From Linyphia triangularis (lineage: Eukaryota > Arthropoda > Arachnida > Araneae > Linyphiidae): a stretch of DNA of 64,000 nucleotides. The first letter of the stretch is position 1, and every line of letters starts with the position of its first letter. The notes under the pieces were generated by a model that was given only the letters and a program-made list of their open reading frames with translations, searched no databases and had not been told where the DNA came from. This document shows, in pieces, positions 47,212-60,630 of this stretch. Position numbers and translations under genes: made by a program. The DNA is taken from NCBI GenBank assembly GCA_963978545.1, contig OZ021725.1, positions 85,358,305 to 85,422,304 of the forward strand, written 5' to 3'.

Positions 47212-47663
47212 AGGGCCATTTCTGTTGCCAGCGTGTGCTTGAAGTTACAATCTAATTTTAAATATTAAAAACTACTCTATCAGCAAAACATGCTACAAAC
47301 TACGTTTCAAAATTTATTCATTAAAAATTAATAGGAATTTATGCACTCACATTCAAATTATTTATTCTGATTTAAACAGTTTTATTATTTATTTATTGGC
47401 AACAGGAAAAGAGTTCCTTTACATAGAGATTGGATGACAGCAAGTTAGTTTATTAGTATTTCCGTAATAGCGACCTTTCAGTAACAGTAAGAGCCGTCAA
47501 AATTTTATAGATTCGATGTCGATGACAATGCACTCTATCTGCTAAGTTTCAGCCCGATTGGATGACGGCAAGGGGTTTAATTAGGCCTCCGCATATTTGC
47601 CCGCCATCGGTAAACGTATCCACAAGCATACACACAAAATCGAAGCTAATATAAAGGATTTAA
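47212..47663 (+). repeat. Dispersed repeat R1, longest copy in the window
   Basis: The 5' part matches 11722-11885. The 3' part matches 21145-21470 and 51110-51243, ending AAAATCGAAGCTAATATAAA plus GGATTTAA. It links the separate fragments into one family of at least 450 bp with a constant 3' end. No coding sequence was recognised. Confidence 0.7.
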
Positions 47664-47950
47664 TAACTTATCTCGTATGTATATCTTCCAGACGTTTTTG
47701 TAAATCAACAACAAAGAAAATTACTTAGATTTCTCTATTTTATGCCTGGAATTGACTTTGAGTTTTAGTTCAAATACGGGAATGTTTTTGACAGATTCAA
47801 ATAGTGTTTTATTTCTTTGTCGATTGCAAAGTGACGTCGAATGGAGGCCAAAATGAAATAAACCTCATTGGAAGGAATAGTGAGACAATTTTACGATTTC
47901 TCCATCAGACACACTAACATTGTAAAACTCTCTACCCCTCGTAATAGCCG

Positions 47951-48134
47951 ACAGCCCATCTGATGACTGCGTGGTTAGCGCTCTGGCTTCGCATGCCAAA
48001 AGTAACGGGTTCGAATCCCAGATTAAATATGAATGTTTGTTGCTATTCATAATTCAAATTCAGTTGTAGGTCCTGGCCTGATTAGCCGTTATTGTGCCTA
48101 AAAATAGGTCGTTGAGCGTACAAACCAAACCATA
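47951..48134 (+). repeat. tRNA-derived SINE, family B
   Basis: The head has A-box-like GCGTGGTTAGCGC and a canonical B-box GGGTTCGAATCCC near 48008. The family-B body then ends AAAATAGGTCGTTGAGCGTA and a (CAAAC)n-like tail. A perfect 11-bp duplication CGTAATAGCCG (47940-47950, 48135-48145) flanks it. It has the best-preserved promoter of the four family-B copies. The minus-strand ORF 47865-48050 reads through it. Confidence 0.9.
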
Positions 48135-48145
48135 CGTAATAGCCG

Positions 48146-49036
48146 CCATTGCATCGTATATAGCTGAGCAAAGTTAAGTATCAAAAATGTCAATAGAAAA
48201 TAAGAAACCATACACAAATAGTAAAAACCTCATATGATTAATATAGAAGATTCAAATTTCAGTAATATTTATGTGGCTTCTCTGGACTAAAAGTTTCGTG
48301 TAGGATGCTTTGTCGAAGAGTTATCCCGTTATTTTAAAAAGTCTATATTTATTATCAAAAATTGCCATGAATGCAATTAGAATTATACTAAAATACATGT
48401 CCCCAAGTATGCGATGCATATTGTAATGGGTTGTGCAGGTAAACTTTTACGGGCCGGGGCCGGTAAACTTTGATGTTCGAGACATTTAACTCACCCTGTG
48501 CAATAAAGCTTTTTTTTTTTTAAATTATAATTAAAACTTTTAATTGTTTTGATGGAGGGACATAACGTAAATATTTTGAAACAAATTATCAAACAACTTG
48601 TTTTATGTCACATTGCATTGCAACTTCCCACCTTTTTGCAGAACTTTTCTTTTAATGGTACTTACGTACTTTTGACCGTGGGCAAAAGAAAAAGTTCACC
48701 AAACTGATTCCCCTAGTTCGTCAAAACTGCGAGTCCGGACGGATGACCAGTATTCCACACACCTGAGGTACAGGTATATAAAATTTCACGGGCTCAACAC
48801 ACCATTCCACGGGTAGACCCAACGTTGGTCCAAACCGAACTGAACAACCCACGAGATTATACATAAGTACTCCTTTTGATTTACACTACTTACCAACCTC
48901 CTATATTTTAAGGACTAAAGCATTCTTCCTTTTAGCTTCTACACTGCTGTAGTCAGAAGCTTATACAAAGGATATCTTTCTGTCAACATGATATTAACAT
49001 TCCTAGTCAAAACTAGAAATACTACAGACATGTAAT
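48146..49036. other. Unassigned DNA
   Basis: Includes GGGCCGGGGCCGGTAAAC near 48451 and a TATATAAAA word near 48776; neither is enough for a promoter call. No gene-like ORF. Confidence 0.4.
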
Positions 49037-49049
49037 TATTTCCATTAGG

Positions 49050-49227
49050 TTGGTTGTTTTCAGATTATCTGGCCCCGTCACCAACACGAGGGCTATAATG
49101 CTACCGAAACATTCGTCATTAGACAAGCCAGCATACATTTACAAACACCCATGCCTAACACGGGACTCGAACCCGCAACCTCGCGGTCTAGAAGCTAGCA
49201 CGCTAACCACTATACCGTTTGGTCGGC
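49050..49227 (-). repeat. tRNA-derived SINE, family A
   Basis: Minus-oriented, with the head at the right and B-box GGTTCGAGTCC. A perfect 13-bp duplication TATTTCCATTAGG (49037-49049, 49228-49240) flanks it. A small insertion (ATGCTACCG) and CACC for CAGC distinguish it. The ORF 49050-49274 reads the SINE. Confidence 0.92.
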
Positions 49228-49240
49228 TATTTCCATTAGG

Positions 49241-50743
<1,503 letters not shown>

Positions 50744-50929
50744 CTGCTTGCCTCGTTGCACTCATCTCGGACTCTTTTAATCCCTCTATTTATACATAAA
50801 TCAAAGTTGACAAAATATTCTCACCTAAATCTGTGCTATAATACGACCCTCTTTTGAAAATATGCTTTGGTCTGGAATGTCTTACAATCACTTAAACATA
50901 CATTTAATACAAACTACGAAATTCATTCA

Positions 50930-51245
50930 ATTCCCATTAAAATAGATTCACTTCTATCACCAGTTAAAAATAACATCCGGGACGTTATCGGACGTAGTCT
51001 GTTGCCATTTTATTTAAATGATTTTGAACTCGGATCGAATTTTCACAGTGTATGGCTACGAAGAAAACATTCATACAACGCCATTGACAGACTTTTTCCC
51101 CCCCTAAAACTGGTAGAATGCATTGCAACTGATGAATGACTAATAAGTTTCAGCTTGATCAGTCAACGGCAATTGCGTTAATTAGCCCTCCAAAAATTTT
51201 ACCCACCACCAACAAAATTGAAGTTGATATAAAGGATTTAAAAAT
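50930..51245 (+). repeat. Dispersed repeat R1, diverged copy
   Basis: Shares TAATAAGTTTCAGCTTGATC, GGCAATTGCGTTAATTAG and the 3' end AAAATTGAAGTTGATATAAA plus GGATTTAA with the copies at 21145 and 47212. The upstream limit is uncertain. ORF 50867-51139 overlaps it and shows no motif. Confidence 0.55.
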
Positions 51246-51249
51246 ACAA

Positions 51250-52221
51250 GGCGGATTGCCATTTTTTTGTTAATTTAAATAAATGGTCAAGAGCTATTTC
51301 TTTTACTTACAAACTTTTTAAAAAATTGTTTGACTGTCATCATATTTTTTAATAAATATTGATGTTTTGGACTTTTGTTTTTTAAAAATACCGTTTTTAG
51401 GAAGTTTATCAGATGTCGGCATCGGTTTGATAAATGATAAAAAGTTTTACGATTAATTGTTATATTTTCTCTGAAAAGTTAAACGAAGATATTTCTCAGT
51501 AGATGTAGATAAAAAGGGCATTTTAATATGTGCGAATCATCTTTTAAGAATCACGTTATTGGAAAAATATTCGTTCATTATTCTTTTTTTCGTTGTTTCA
51601 TTAATTGAACTACTTGTATATCAAAGCAAATGTTATTATTGCAAAGCAAGAATAATATCAATAAGCATGTTCCTTAGTTATTAAACAATTTAAAACTACT
51701 TTTATTTACTATTTTACTAAATTTTAATTAAATTTAGAGCCATTAATCTTCATGAACCTGAATCTCTGTAATAAATCACTTATTTTCAGTATTTTGTTTT
51801 AAAAAATGCAAATTAAATTGATTTATATTTTAATTTTAATTACAAATTTATATCAATATGGTGGTACTTTTAACTTAAAGTTCAAAATATTTTAAAATTA
51901 TCTATTAATTAATCACTTCAAAAGAAAGTATTGAAGTTTTTCCAATATCTTTTAGTACAAAGGAGAATAATTTCATTTAATATATTTTCTTCTTGGTTCA
52001 ACTTAACTTTCATAACAACTCCAAACACACCAAGAACTTTCTCGATAAATCTTAAAATTCGATTTTTGCACTTAGGAAGAAAGCATACAATTATTTAAAT
52101 TATTAGTATTTTAAAATTTTAACGCAAAATATTGTCTCTCTTTTTTCACCATCATATAATGAATTGTGTTTTTCAAATCATATGAAAAAAAAAAATTAAA
52201 AGTGTGGAATAGTTAGAATAA

Positions 52222-52258
<37 letters not shown>

Positions 52259-54025
52259 GAATCCCATGTATTTATTTTCAATCAAAGTAAATGTCAGGTT
52301 TTCCGGGAAAAAAGGAGTTATTGAAGTTTATGTTTGAAGTTTATTTCCCAAAGTTCCCCTTCATTTGATTTTGCAATAGTTTTTCAGCCCACAGAAAAAC
52401 TTCTTTTTATGTTTTGTATAATGGAAATGAAGAAAAACAGATTCTAATCAAAGAATTTGAATCACAAATCGAAGTTGTCAGAGAAAACTTTTGTTTTGTG
52501 TTGAGCCAATTTAAGTCATTTCAAACAATTTGAGTGATACTTTTCGAAATTTCCATGGTGCATCAGATCTTATCTGAAAGGACAAAAATCTCCTGTTTTT
52601 CTTTTCTACATTAATTTAAAAAATAAGACATTTGTAATATTGCCCTATTAATTTTTGAGAAAGGGCTACTGTACACTTAAAAAAATGTTAGGTTGACAGT
52701 GGCACTCACGTAATACGAGAGATATTTCCTCCCTATCGGTTATTAACATTAACTAAAGCACTAGTAAAATACCAACTAACACTTCATGAAACATTGCGCA
52801 ACAAATATTGCGTGTGACTTTGAAATATTGCACGTGAAACTGTTCTCTTCTAAATCGTCAAAAGACCGAAAAGAAAAAGAAAGAAAATGGCAATAAATAA
52901 ATGTTACATCAACACACTATCTCAAAATTTTATTAATCATTTTTATTAAGATTGGTTTGACCTGATAATGATAATCCCGAGCACCACCAGATGACAGGAC
53001 CTACCAGCCAATGAGAGTAAAGAATACAGCAGAGAAAACTTGGATCTCGATGAAAACGGACATGCCTTCTAGGCTCCCGACATCAAAAACCACAGAACTA
53101 TCAAACATTGGAACTCCACTCCCCCCCCCCCCCTTCTTTCTTCGAACTACTGACATACTGTTAATCACTTCCGATATACTGATAATTAACAAAGATATAA
53201 TTCATGTATAATGGATTTATAGATTTTTAATTCAATTTTCAATTATTCGATCGCATTCTATTTTATTAAGAATCCATTGTTTCTTATATGTATATATAAA
53301 GTATTTTAACTTTCTTGTCAAAGATTTGATGATGTTAATTTTTACTTGATATTCGTAAATAGTTTTTACATAAATAAAATACTTAGCAACAGCTCAGCCT
53401 GACATTTAATTACAAATTAACTAAACTCAAAATATAACTGTACATGAATGAACCTTCCAAGCAGAGAAACATCAAGCTAAGCCTCTAATAAAATGAATTT
53501 TCGAAAGTAGACACGCGCAGCTAATTTTAATTAATTTAACTAAGTTTTAATTTATAACATTAAGTTTGAATTTTTATGTATAAATATTTTAAAAATACAT
53601 TTGAGTGAATAATTTATAATATACGTAATCTTAAGAGATGTGTGTACAGCAACTCGAATAAGTATTCATAGGACGGACATCAAAGAATAATAAAAAAATT
53701 AAAAATCCACTATTATTGATAAAACTGTACTGAAATTTTCTGCTTTGTTGCTTTTCGTTGTCTTTTACAATTCTGGAAACTCTGGCTTCCTCCCGATCAT
53801 TTACCAGTCGATGACGGCAACAATATGCGCTTTTCGACAATCGACACCTATTTCTTAACACTAACAATCACTGCAGTTGAACATTTTATGAATACGGTAG
53901 TTTCGCTGATACTCGCTCCATGACCAATCCTGTAGTAAGCACTAATTTTTGAAAACTTGTATCCCTCCGTAACAACAACAGTGTCACGTCATACCTTATT
54001 TGATTAGAACTATGAAGTGCGCATA
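51250..54025. other. Unassigned AT-rich DNA
   Basis: No element ends or gene-like ORFs. A T run lies at about 52226-52255 and a C run near 53119. ORFs 53001-53211 on both strands overlap the C run and are probably chance. Confidence 0.45.
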
Positions 54026-54029
54026 ATAT

Positions 54030-54719
54030 TGTTGCGTTGGACGGATTCGAAAGATTTGAAGCCAAAGCAGATCAAAACTTGCAGAAATTTATTCCAAAAT
54101 AACTCTTCACAGTTCTCTTACAGCTCCAGAACTTCTCGTTCTAGTAGACACAATACAGCTCTTTTCACATCAATAGAGCACAAAACAGCAGTTAAAAACT
54201 TGACAATCCAACTGCTAAATCGCCTCAAAAGACAATGCAATACAGTTCGCTTTAGAACTACTCGGAATGTTCACTGAGACTCAGTAATTCCAGTCAACTA
54301 ATGGACTCAGCTAACAACTAACTGACTAACCACCTCAGCCGACTTATATAGGAGTCAAACCTTCTTGAGACTTCTAGAAGTAGATATTTGGAGAACTTTC
54401 CAGATCGTAGTCGAAAAGTCCTATACATGTACATGGGGACCGAAAATGTAGCCAAATGGTCGCCAAAACCGTCGCCAACTTGGCTTTATCTTACCAATTT
54501 GGCGAGATTGCCATTACCATAATGTTAAATGCTCTGCTCCTTAAAACTCGCTTCCCAGAGTTACCTCTGTAAAACTCGTTATCAAGCATCAAGATATTCA
54601 TTGCAGGGAAACAAACCAAAGACGAACTATTGCACTGCTTTATGCAAAATGTACATAAATTTTCCTATTTACAAAATTAACACTACGAAATATTTACAAA
54701 TATACAAAAATTCGTAACA
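54030..54719 (-). mobile_element. Solo LTR, Ty3/gypsy type (690 bp)
   Basis: On the minus strand it starts TGTTACGAATTTTTG (54719) and ends CGCAACA (54030), that is TG...CA. A 4-bp duplication ATAT (54026-54029, 54720-54723) flanks it. Internal order fits an LTR: a TATATAAG box near 54348-54341, then AATAAA at 54093-54088 close to the 3' side. No internal region or second LTR is present, so it probably arose by LTR-LTR recombination. It is unrelated in sequence to the 39674 element. ORFs 54017-54277 and 54529-54717 are readings of it. Confidence 0.8.
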
Positions 54720-55445
54720 ATATATTGTCTACTCACATGGAGGCCAGAAGGATTATTTTTTCAGGGGAGTGCAAACCACGCACTAGAAGGTGAAAGTTGG
54801 TTACATTTTGTTCCATCTTTGATTTTTTTTTAAGTGGATTTTTTAATAAAATGTTAAAATGTAATTAATTAATAATTCACTGTTCCATTTAATACTTTAA
54901 AACATCTTTTCAACCTCTGTTTTCCGTTGTTTCATACTACTTTTCTCCACTTTACATTTAATTTTCAAATTCCTTAGAAGGGTACCAGTGCACTCTTCTG
55001 GAGGTGCCCATTAGGGTGGTTCAAAAAAAAAAAAAAAAAAAAATGTCTGCTAAAGACCAAGACACACTCTATTTTTTTTACATTTACCCATAGCATTACT
55101 CTCCTAAAATTTCAGCTTCCTACTGCTATAAGAAGGTGGCGCTCAATGACCATTCATTTTTACTCTTTTTTGTAATTTCGCATAATTTTCGAGTTTTATA
55201 CACTTGTCAAAAAAAAATTAAAAAAGTTTTTTATGGTTGTTTAATACATGCGATTTAGTTTAGCAACAGTTCTTTTATATACTGTATCCGGAAACATCAA
55301 CATTATAAAAGCACCGCTAACAAAATATCCAATTGTGAAGCACTTCGTTTGCTAGTTCCAGTAGTGGCAGTTTGGGACATGATCCACGAGCTCTTTCTCT
55401 TCCAAGAGGAGGGGGGGGGGGGGGAGCCTGAAAAAAATATTCTTA

Positions 55446-56764
55446 GCAATGCGTAAATTCAAACCTGACTGTCCTATTGTCCTTCACTGGGATGACAATC
55501 TTCTGCCAAAATCTTTTGAATTATAAAAAACTGATCGTTTGCCTGTTATGTTTCGGAAGACGGAATCGAAAAACTTATATTCGTGTCCCTAAGTCGAGTG
55601 GTGGTAGGACAGCAAAAAATATTTCGAAAACTGTTTTCATGCTAGTAAGGGAATGGGAAGCAAGAATAAAAATCAGACTTTAAGTTTTGATACTACGAGT
55701 GTAACTACTAGTTGTATATAAGAGGTATACATTAATGTGGAGAAAAAAAATTGGACGTGAACTATTGTGGCTAGCCTGCTGGGACCATGTCATGGAATTA
55801 ATATTGGCAAAGTTATTTAAGTTGTGATATGAACCCTCATGTTTCACAGAGGTTTCTCACTTCAACATACTTAAAACCGTTTGAAAAGAATTGCACAAAT
55901 AAACTTTCAGGGTTTAGAGCTGAAAAAAGACGTTAAAATTTGTAAACTTTCAACTGTAGTCTTTCTTTCATATGTGGATAAATCTATGATAGTTAGAGAT
56001 GATTATAAAGAAGTAATTGAGTTGACAGTAATCATTTTGGGCAATATACCAGAGAAAATCAATTGGACTGCAATTTCATCAATTCATCGCGCACGGTGGA
56101 GGGTTAAACTCCTATATATTTTAAAATCTTTTTGTTCAGAGATCAGCAAGAGATTTTTCGTATAACTAATAGAGATGAAAAATGTAATTCCAGAGATTTG
56201 GACAGTTTGGTGCTCTTTTGTATGGTAAAACATAGATAGAAGCCCCACTTGCTTCTAAAGATTCTGGAGGTGACCTGAACTTGTGGAAAAACATTAGAAA
56301 GTATAAGATAATCGATTATAAAATTGGAATTGCTGCTAGAAAGTTTTGAAAAATCTCATATGGTATCTTCAAATTAATTGTTTGGTTTAGCCATATTTAC
56401 ACACAGAATTACAGCAAAAGAAAATTTAAAAAGTATTGCAGATGTGAATAACTCAAAAGATTCCAGAAATATAAGAGGGCACGAGCTATTAGAAACGTTG
56501 AAAGATGTCAGTCTTGGCGATTTTATGACAAAAAGAACTCTTGATATTTTATCTTGTTTGAATATTAGAGATTCTTTTGTATCCATTTCATCAAAAGAAT
56601 TACAGAATAATATCCCTTTCCCAAATGGGAACAAAGTTAAAGAACTTAAAGTAGTAAGCGATACTGCTGAAAGAGGTGTACAGCTAATACAAGAATTTAA
56701 TAATTTATTTACACATGATAAGGATGATAAGCAGTTTCCTTTACAAGTTTTTGAAGCAAACTGA
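55446..56764 (+). pseudogene. Decayed transposase-like ORF of the 55012-57542 transposon
   Basis: Conserved-looking segments lie in order but in different frames with stops between. They are CPIVLHWDDNLLPKSFEL (~55466), FDTTSVTTSC (~55688), GRELLWLACWDHVMEL (~55754), a stretch ending SIHRARWRVKLLYILKSF (~56083-56136) and VVSDTAERGVQLIQEFN (~56651). From memory of the families, FDTT, LAC..H, H.ARW..K.IY.LK and DTAERGV..I..FN blocks occur in a transposon protein common in arthropod and cnidarian genomes. The D, C-x-x-H and E could be RNase H-fold catalytic positions, which is inference. The longest open piece is 56378-56764. At least two stops and several frame changes make it a pseudogene. The N-terminus upstream of 55446 is unclear. 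Confidence 0.7.
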
Positions 56765-56842
56765 AAGACAATATCTAGAGAGACAAACAAACGACTTATG
56801 ATTTATCTTGCAGAAAAGGAAATATATATTTATAAAGCTATA

Positions 56843-57257
56843 TCTATATATTTAGTAAGCAAGGCGCAAATTTTTCACAATCACAACTCCTAAACTGCTC
56901 AACCGATTTTTACGATCAAGGTATCCTTTGAAGGAAGGTCCTTCAATTTCAATTAATTGTTCTTGCTAGGAGATTGAATGTCGTTTGAAAATGTATTTTC
57001 CGATCGACCATTTTCAGCACACTGAAAAATGTCTCCAAGTGGTTCTTAAATGTTCGATTAAATGATGAAATAAAACGCACTATAACACTACACTACTTAG
57101 TAATATAGTATTTAAGGTTACTAATCACTTATTTTGAATTCTTTTCATGATTTTATACCCCCTAATTTATAGGGGCAATTTTATCAGAATTTCATATGTT
57201 TAATGAATAGTACATGGGATTGACAAGCGTTAGTGAGCAGGGGGCGGAGCCTTCTAG
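56843..57257 (+). mobile_element. Non-autonomous Helitron (415 bp), nested in the DNA transposon
   Basis: Starts TCTATATATTTAGTAAGC (56843) right after an A, and ends GGGGGCGGAGCCTT then CTAG (57254-57257) right before a T, with a GC-rich hairpin before the end. Same family as 3191-3951: shared 5' end and GATCAAGG block, but a shorter interior. There is no coding sequence. Confidence 0.85.
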
Positions 57258-57550
57258 TATTTAATTATTTCATACACTTTTACTAATTTATTTAACATTT
57301 TCAATTATTGAATAAATAAAAACTTTTTTTTGATAAAATTGCTTTCAATTACACTTATTGGCAAATCCACTACAAATACCCAAAATACGAAATTTTACTG
57401 CTCATTGAGCGCCATCTTTTAATTGGAGTAAGATTCTGAAATTTTGCTAGAACATTTGTATGGTTGGATGTAAAAAAATTAGGGGGTGTCCTGATCTCTA
57501 GCTAAAAAAAAAAATTTTACCATATATTTTTGAACCACCCTAGTGCCCAT

Positions 57551-59130
57551 GTCTACTCAGTGTTTTTATTATATGGTCAGGTCAGTGAATTTGTAAATAT
57601 ACAGGTAAGCATAGCATTTTGCGATTTCCCCTATATCCCCTTTCCAAAGTTCCATGGAATTCATTTAAAAAAATTAGTATTCACACATTAACTAATAATT
57701 TAATTCTATCTGATAATATAATTCTATTTATGACACGTTCCTGCAACATGTGTCCTTTAATTCAATTTTGGTTTGGAACGAAAGCAAAGAAAATAACTTG
57801 GGAAAAAAACTGTCTGCTATATATCAAGTTATTCACGCGCCTAATATTACCCCTCTTAATCAAATACAAATTTATTTCGAATAACGCGATTCTCTTTCAA
57901 GTAATATCATTATCAGCTCAATCCGAAAAGGCATTTGTAATAGCAATTTAAAAAACTACCACAAAAGGTTCACTCCTTGTGCAAAAGCGAAATAAGATCC
58001 AGCTATCCATTGCACCGTGTATGAAGTCAGTGTTCAAATCACACAGACTATCACAAAAAAAAAAAACGTAAGATGTAATTTCGAAAGCAAAGCACCCTTG
58101 AACAGATTGTATTACATTCACTCAAACTCCTTCCAAAGACTAACATTTTGAGATCGTGCTTCTTTAATAAAAGATTAATTTACTTTTCCGACTCAGCAAT
58201 GCACAATATTCAAGATTGCTATTTTCAATTACGGCAAAGGAAATATGGTTAAGAGATGATCTTCCTCGTGTTCCACATACCGAGAATAAGTTTCGGTTTG
58301 CTTTTTCCGGTCGAGTATTCTTCCGAGAATTACGACATCTATTAAATAAGAACTCCAGCATTATATATATTTCCAGTTACTGTTCCTTTTTTTTTTTAAG
58401 TAATATGAGTGCGGGAGCGCTGAAAGTTACGCATCAGTGTTCTGATATTACGTCGGAGTTTTTTCGTTGCTTTATACTTTATTTCATCCGTAAAGCTAAT
58501 TATACAGGTATAGATGACTTCCAATTTTACCAGATTTAGCATTCTGGTTTTATGGAAAGTAGGATTTTGGAAATATTCCATATTTAAAATGATGTACCCT
58601 TTTCGACTCCTTAAGGAGGGGGTTAAAAAAAACGTGACATTCAGCGTTGTCGGACGTAGTATTTTTAATACGCTTTTATTAGCTTCAGATGTATGTATGT
58701 AACGGAATCTTTGAACATGATTTTGACCCCCTTCAAAACGTCGGATTAACTCGAAATTTGGCATACTTATTAAGGACCGATGACAATTCAATAAGTTTGT
58801 CGCTTTATCACAAGGATTAACTCGTGTTGCCCTTGCGCCGTTAAATTCCTACCAACCAACCTTCTCCGGAATCGAACCCTGGTGTGCCGTTTGAAAGATT
58901 TGTCGTTTGAACAACAGTTATACAAAGCGTGTTTTTTTTAGTCGCATTATTCTTACCAGGATCTTCAGGATTAGTGATTTTTCATATTCAGAGACACGGT
59001 AGTGTTTTGTGCCAAGTAATACGGTGTGTACTAAGGCATACACATGATTTAAATTTGAGACAAGCATGTGCCTATTGGCAGAAACAACTGGAGAGTTTTG
59101 TACACTAACTAAAAAAAAATTATAGTTTAC
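57551..59130. other. Mostly unassigned DNA; possible tRNA-like fragment near 58866-58880
   Basis: On the minus strand, GGGTTCGATTCCGGAGAAGG followed by TTGGTTGG looks like a B-box and (GGTT)n stretch of a degraded SINE, but the head is missing. ORFs at 58164-58791 overlap on both strands without motifs. Confidence 0.35.
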
Positions 59131-59136
59131 AGAAAA

Positions 59137-59200
59137 AATAATTAATAGTTTAAAAACTAAAAAAACACGCTTTAATAGAAAACCAAACTAAAAAGTAAAA
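59137..59200. repeat. Partial direct copy of the hairpin's left arm
   Basis: A ~65-bp stretch with AATAATTAATAGTTTAAAAA and AAAAACACGCTTTAATAGAA precedes and repeats the start of the 59201 arm with a few changes. Confidence 0.7.
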
Positions 59201-59522
59201 AATAATTAATAGTTTAAAAAACTAAAAAAATACGCTTTTATAGAAAAGTGAACTAAAAAGTAGAAAATAATTTTAAATAAGTTTGAAATAAGAATAGAGT
59301 GATTAACAAGAAATATTTATTTTATCGTAAAAAAGCGTGGGGTGCTTTTTAAGATATTTTTAACAATTGACATCAAGCACCCCACGCTTTTTTACGATAA
59401 AATAAATATTTCTTGTTAATCACTCTATTCTTATTTCAAACTTATTTAAAATTATTTTCTACTTTTTAGTTCACTTTTCTATAAAAGCGTGTTTTTTGTA
59501 GTTTTTTAAACTATTAATTATT
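59201..59522. repeat. Near-perfect long hairpin: ~147-bp arms, 27-bp loop
   Basis: Arms 59201-59347 and 59375-59522 are reverse complements with only about two or three differences, near AAAAAATACGC / GCGTGTTTTTTGTAG. The stem top carries AAAAAGCGTGGGGTGCTT. With such a short loop, a transcript would fold into a long double-stranded RNA. No target duplication was recognised. Confidence 0.9.
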
Positions 59523-59673
59523 GATACTACTCTGTTGTTTTCACCACATCTATATTTCAACATAGTGCCTTTCTTAGTACTTTTTATAGTGCAGTAAGTC
59601 TTAGTTTTTGAAATACTATTGATATTTCAATCTGTAAAAATATTATTAAATATACATGTCCAAAAAGCCCTTG

Positions 59674-59854
59674 GCCGACCAAACGGTATAGTGGTTAGCG
59701 TGCTGGCTTCTAGACCGCGAGGTTGCGGGTTCGAGTCCCGTGTTAGGCATGGGTGTTTGTAAATGTATGTTGGCTTGTCTAATGACGAAAGTTTCGGCGC
59801 ATTATAGCCCTCGTGTTGCTGACGGCGCCAGTTAATCTGAATACAACCAACCAA
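59674..59854 (+). repeat. tRNA-derived SINE, family A (best reference copy)
   Basis: Starts GCCGACCAAACGGTATAGTG with A-box-like TAGTGGTTAGCGTG. B-box GGTTCGAGTCC lies at 59728-59738. The body has GTTAGGCATGGGTGTTTGTA, AATGACGAAAGTTTCGGCGC and CTCGTGTTGCTGACGGCGCC, with an (AACC)n tail. A perfect 14-bp duplication CCAAAAAGCCCTTG (59660-59673, 59855-59868) flanks it. The tRNA-like region, intact promoter boxes and exact duplication mark a recent, pol III-transcribed type of SINE. The minus-strand ORF 59627-59902 is its shadow. Confidence 0.95.
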
Positions 59855-59984
59855 CCAAAAAGCCCTTGTGAAAAATTGCCTACCTAAGAATTTTAAGTTC
59901 AAGGCTTGGCAACGCTGGCTGACAACTCAGTTTTATTCCGTGAACCGCTCGCTTTTGAAAAGGGAGCTCTGAAGCCTCTGCCGA

Positions 59985-60362
59985 AGATATTTTTTTTACT
60001 TTCAGCTATGTTAACATAGAGTAATGAAAGAATTGTTTTCAGCACAAAAACTTTTCAATTTCTTTTTTTACAGTGTACAATGTTTTGCATGTTTTGAAAC
60101 GTGGGGAGGTAAAAAAAAAAAATGTCTGTGTCTGTCTGTGATCAGCATAACTCCCAAACGGATTGAACTACGGTGTTCAACTTTTGCATACGAGTCAGTG
60201 GTGGCAATGGGACCTATCATTACGATTTTATTCCAGGTTTTTACGATTTTACTTAAGGTAGCTGCCATCGAAAACAATTACGTTTTTCGGCAACTGTAAA
60301 AAAAAAAAGGCTCTATCATTTTGATCAAAATCGCTTTGGTAATTTCTTTTAAGGTGTTCTTA
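59985..60362. repeat. Dispersed repeat R2, copy 2
   Basis: Matches 1841-2222 in block order: the T run and ACTTTCA, AGTAATGAAAG, GTCTGTGTCTGTCTGTGATC, CAGCATAACTCCCAAACG, GGTGGCAATGGGACCTATCA, GGTAGCTGCCATCGAAAAC and TTTTAAGGTGTTCT. The paired ORFs on both strands are readings of it. Confidence 0.6.
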
Positions 60363-60630
60363 CCGGATCTATAATACGTTGTTACTTCTTCTGGAGGCAT
60401 ATCGAAATACTGGTGTGTCATACCCACGCTAACGGAACCGTAGAACTCGTTGCTTGCCTAGCAGTAGCTATCGGGGAAAGCCAAATGTGCCTTCTAAGTG
60501 GTGCAATAGTACTGTACCACCTAGACGCGACATTTGACCAGTACAAAAAAATAATCTGAACGTTGGTTCTCTTGTTATAATTGCTGAGAGTTAAGAACTG
60601 AAAGTACTAGGGATTCGTGGAACGTTTTAA

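Larger units (their letters stand above)
55012..57542 (+). mobile_element. DNA transposon with 8-bp target duplication and decayed transposase (2.5 kb)
   Basis: The ends are perfect 16-bp inverted repeats TAGGGTGGTTCAAAAA. A perfect 8-bp duplication GTGCCCAT (55004-55011, 57543-57550) flanks them. Weaker subterminal inverted similarity extends over ~120 bp, including GGTGGCGCTCAATGA / TCATTGAGCGCCATC. It encodes a broken transposase-like protein. An 8-bp duplication fits hAT, P or Merlin; I favour a hAT-like element but cannot assign it. A Helitron (56843-57257) is inserted inside. Confidence 0.88.

Noticed and set aside
59674..59750. Genuine tRNA gene
   Set aside because: The head has A- and B-box-like motifs, but the acceptor stem pairs poorly, it recurs six times with the same non-tRNA body and each copy has its own target duplication, so it is a SINE.
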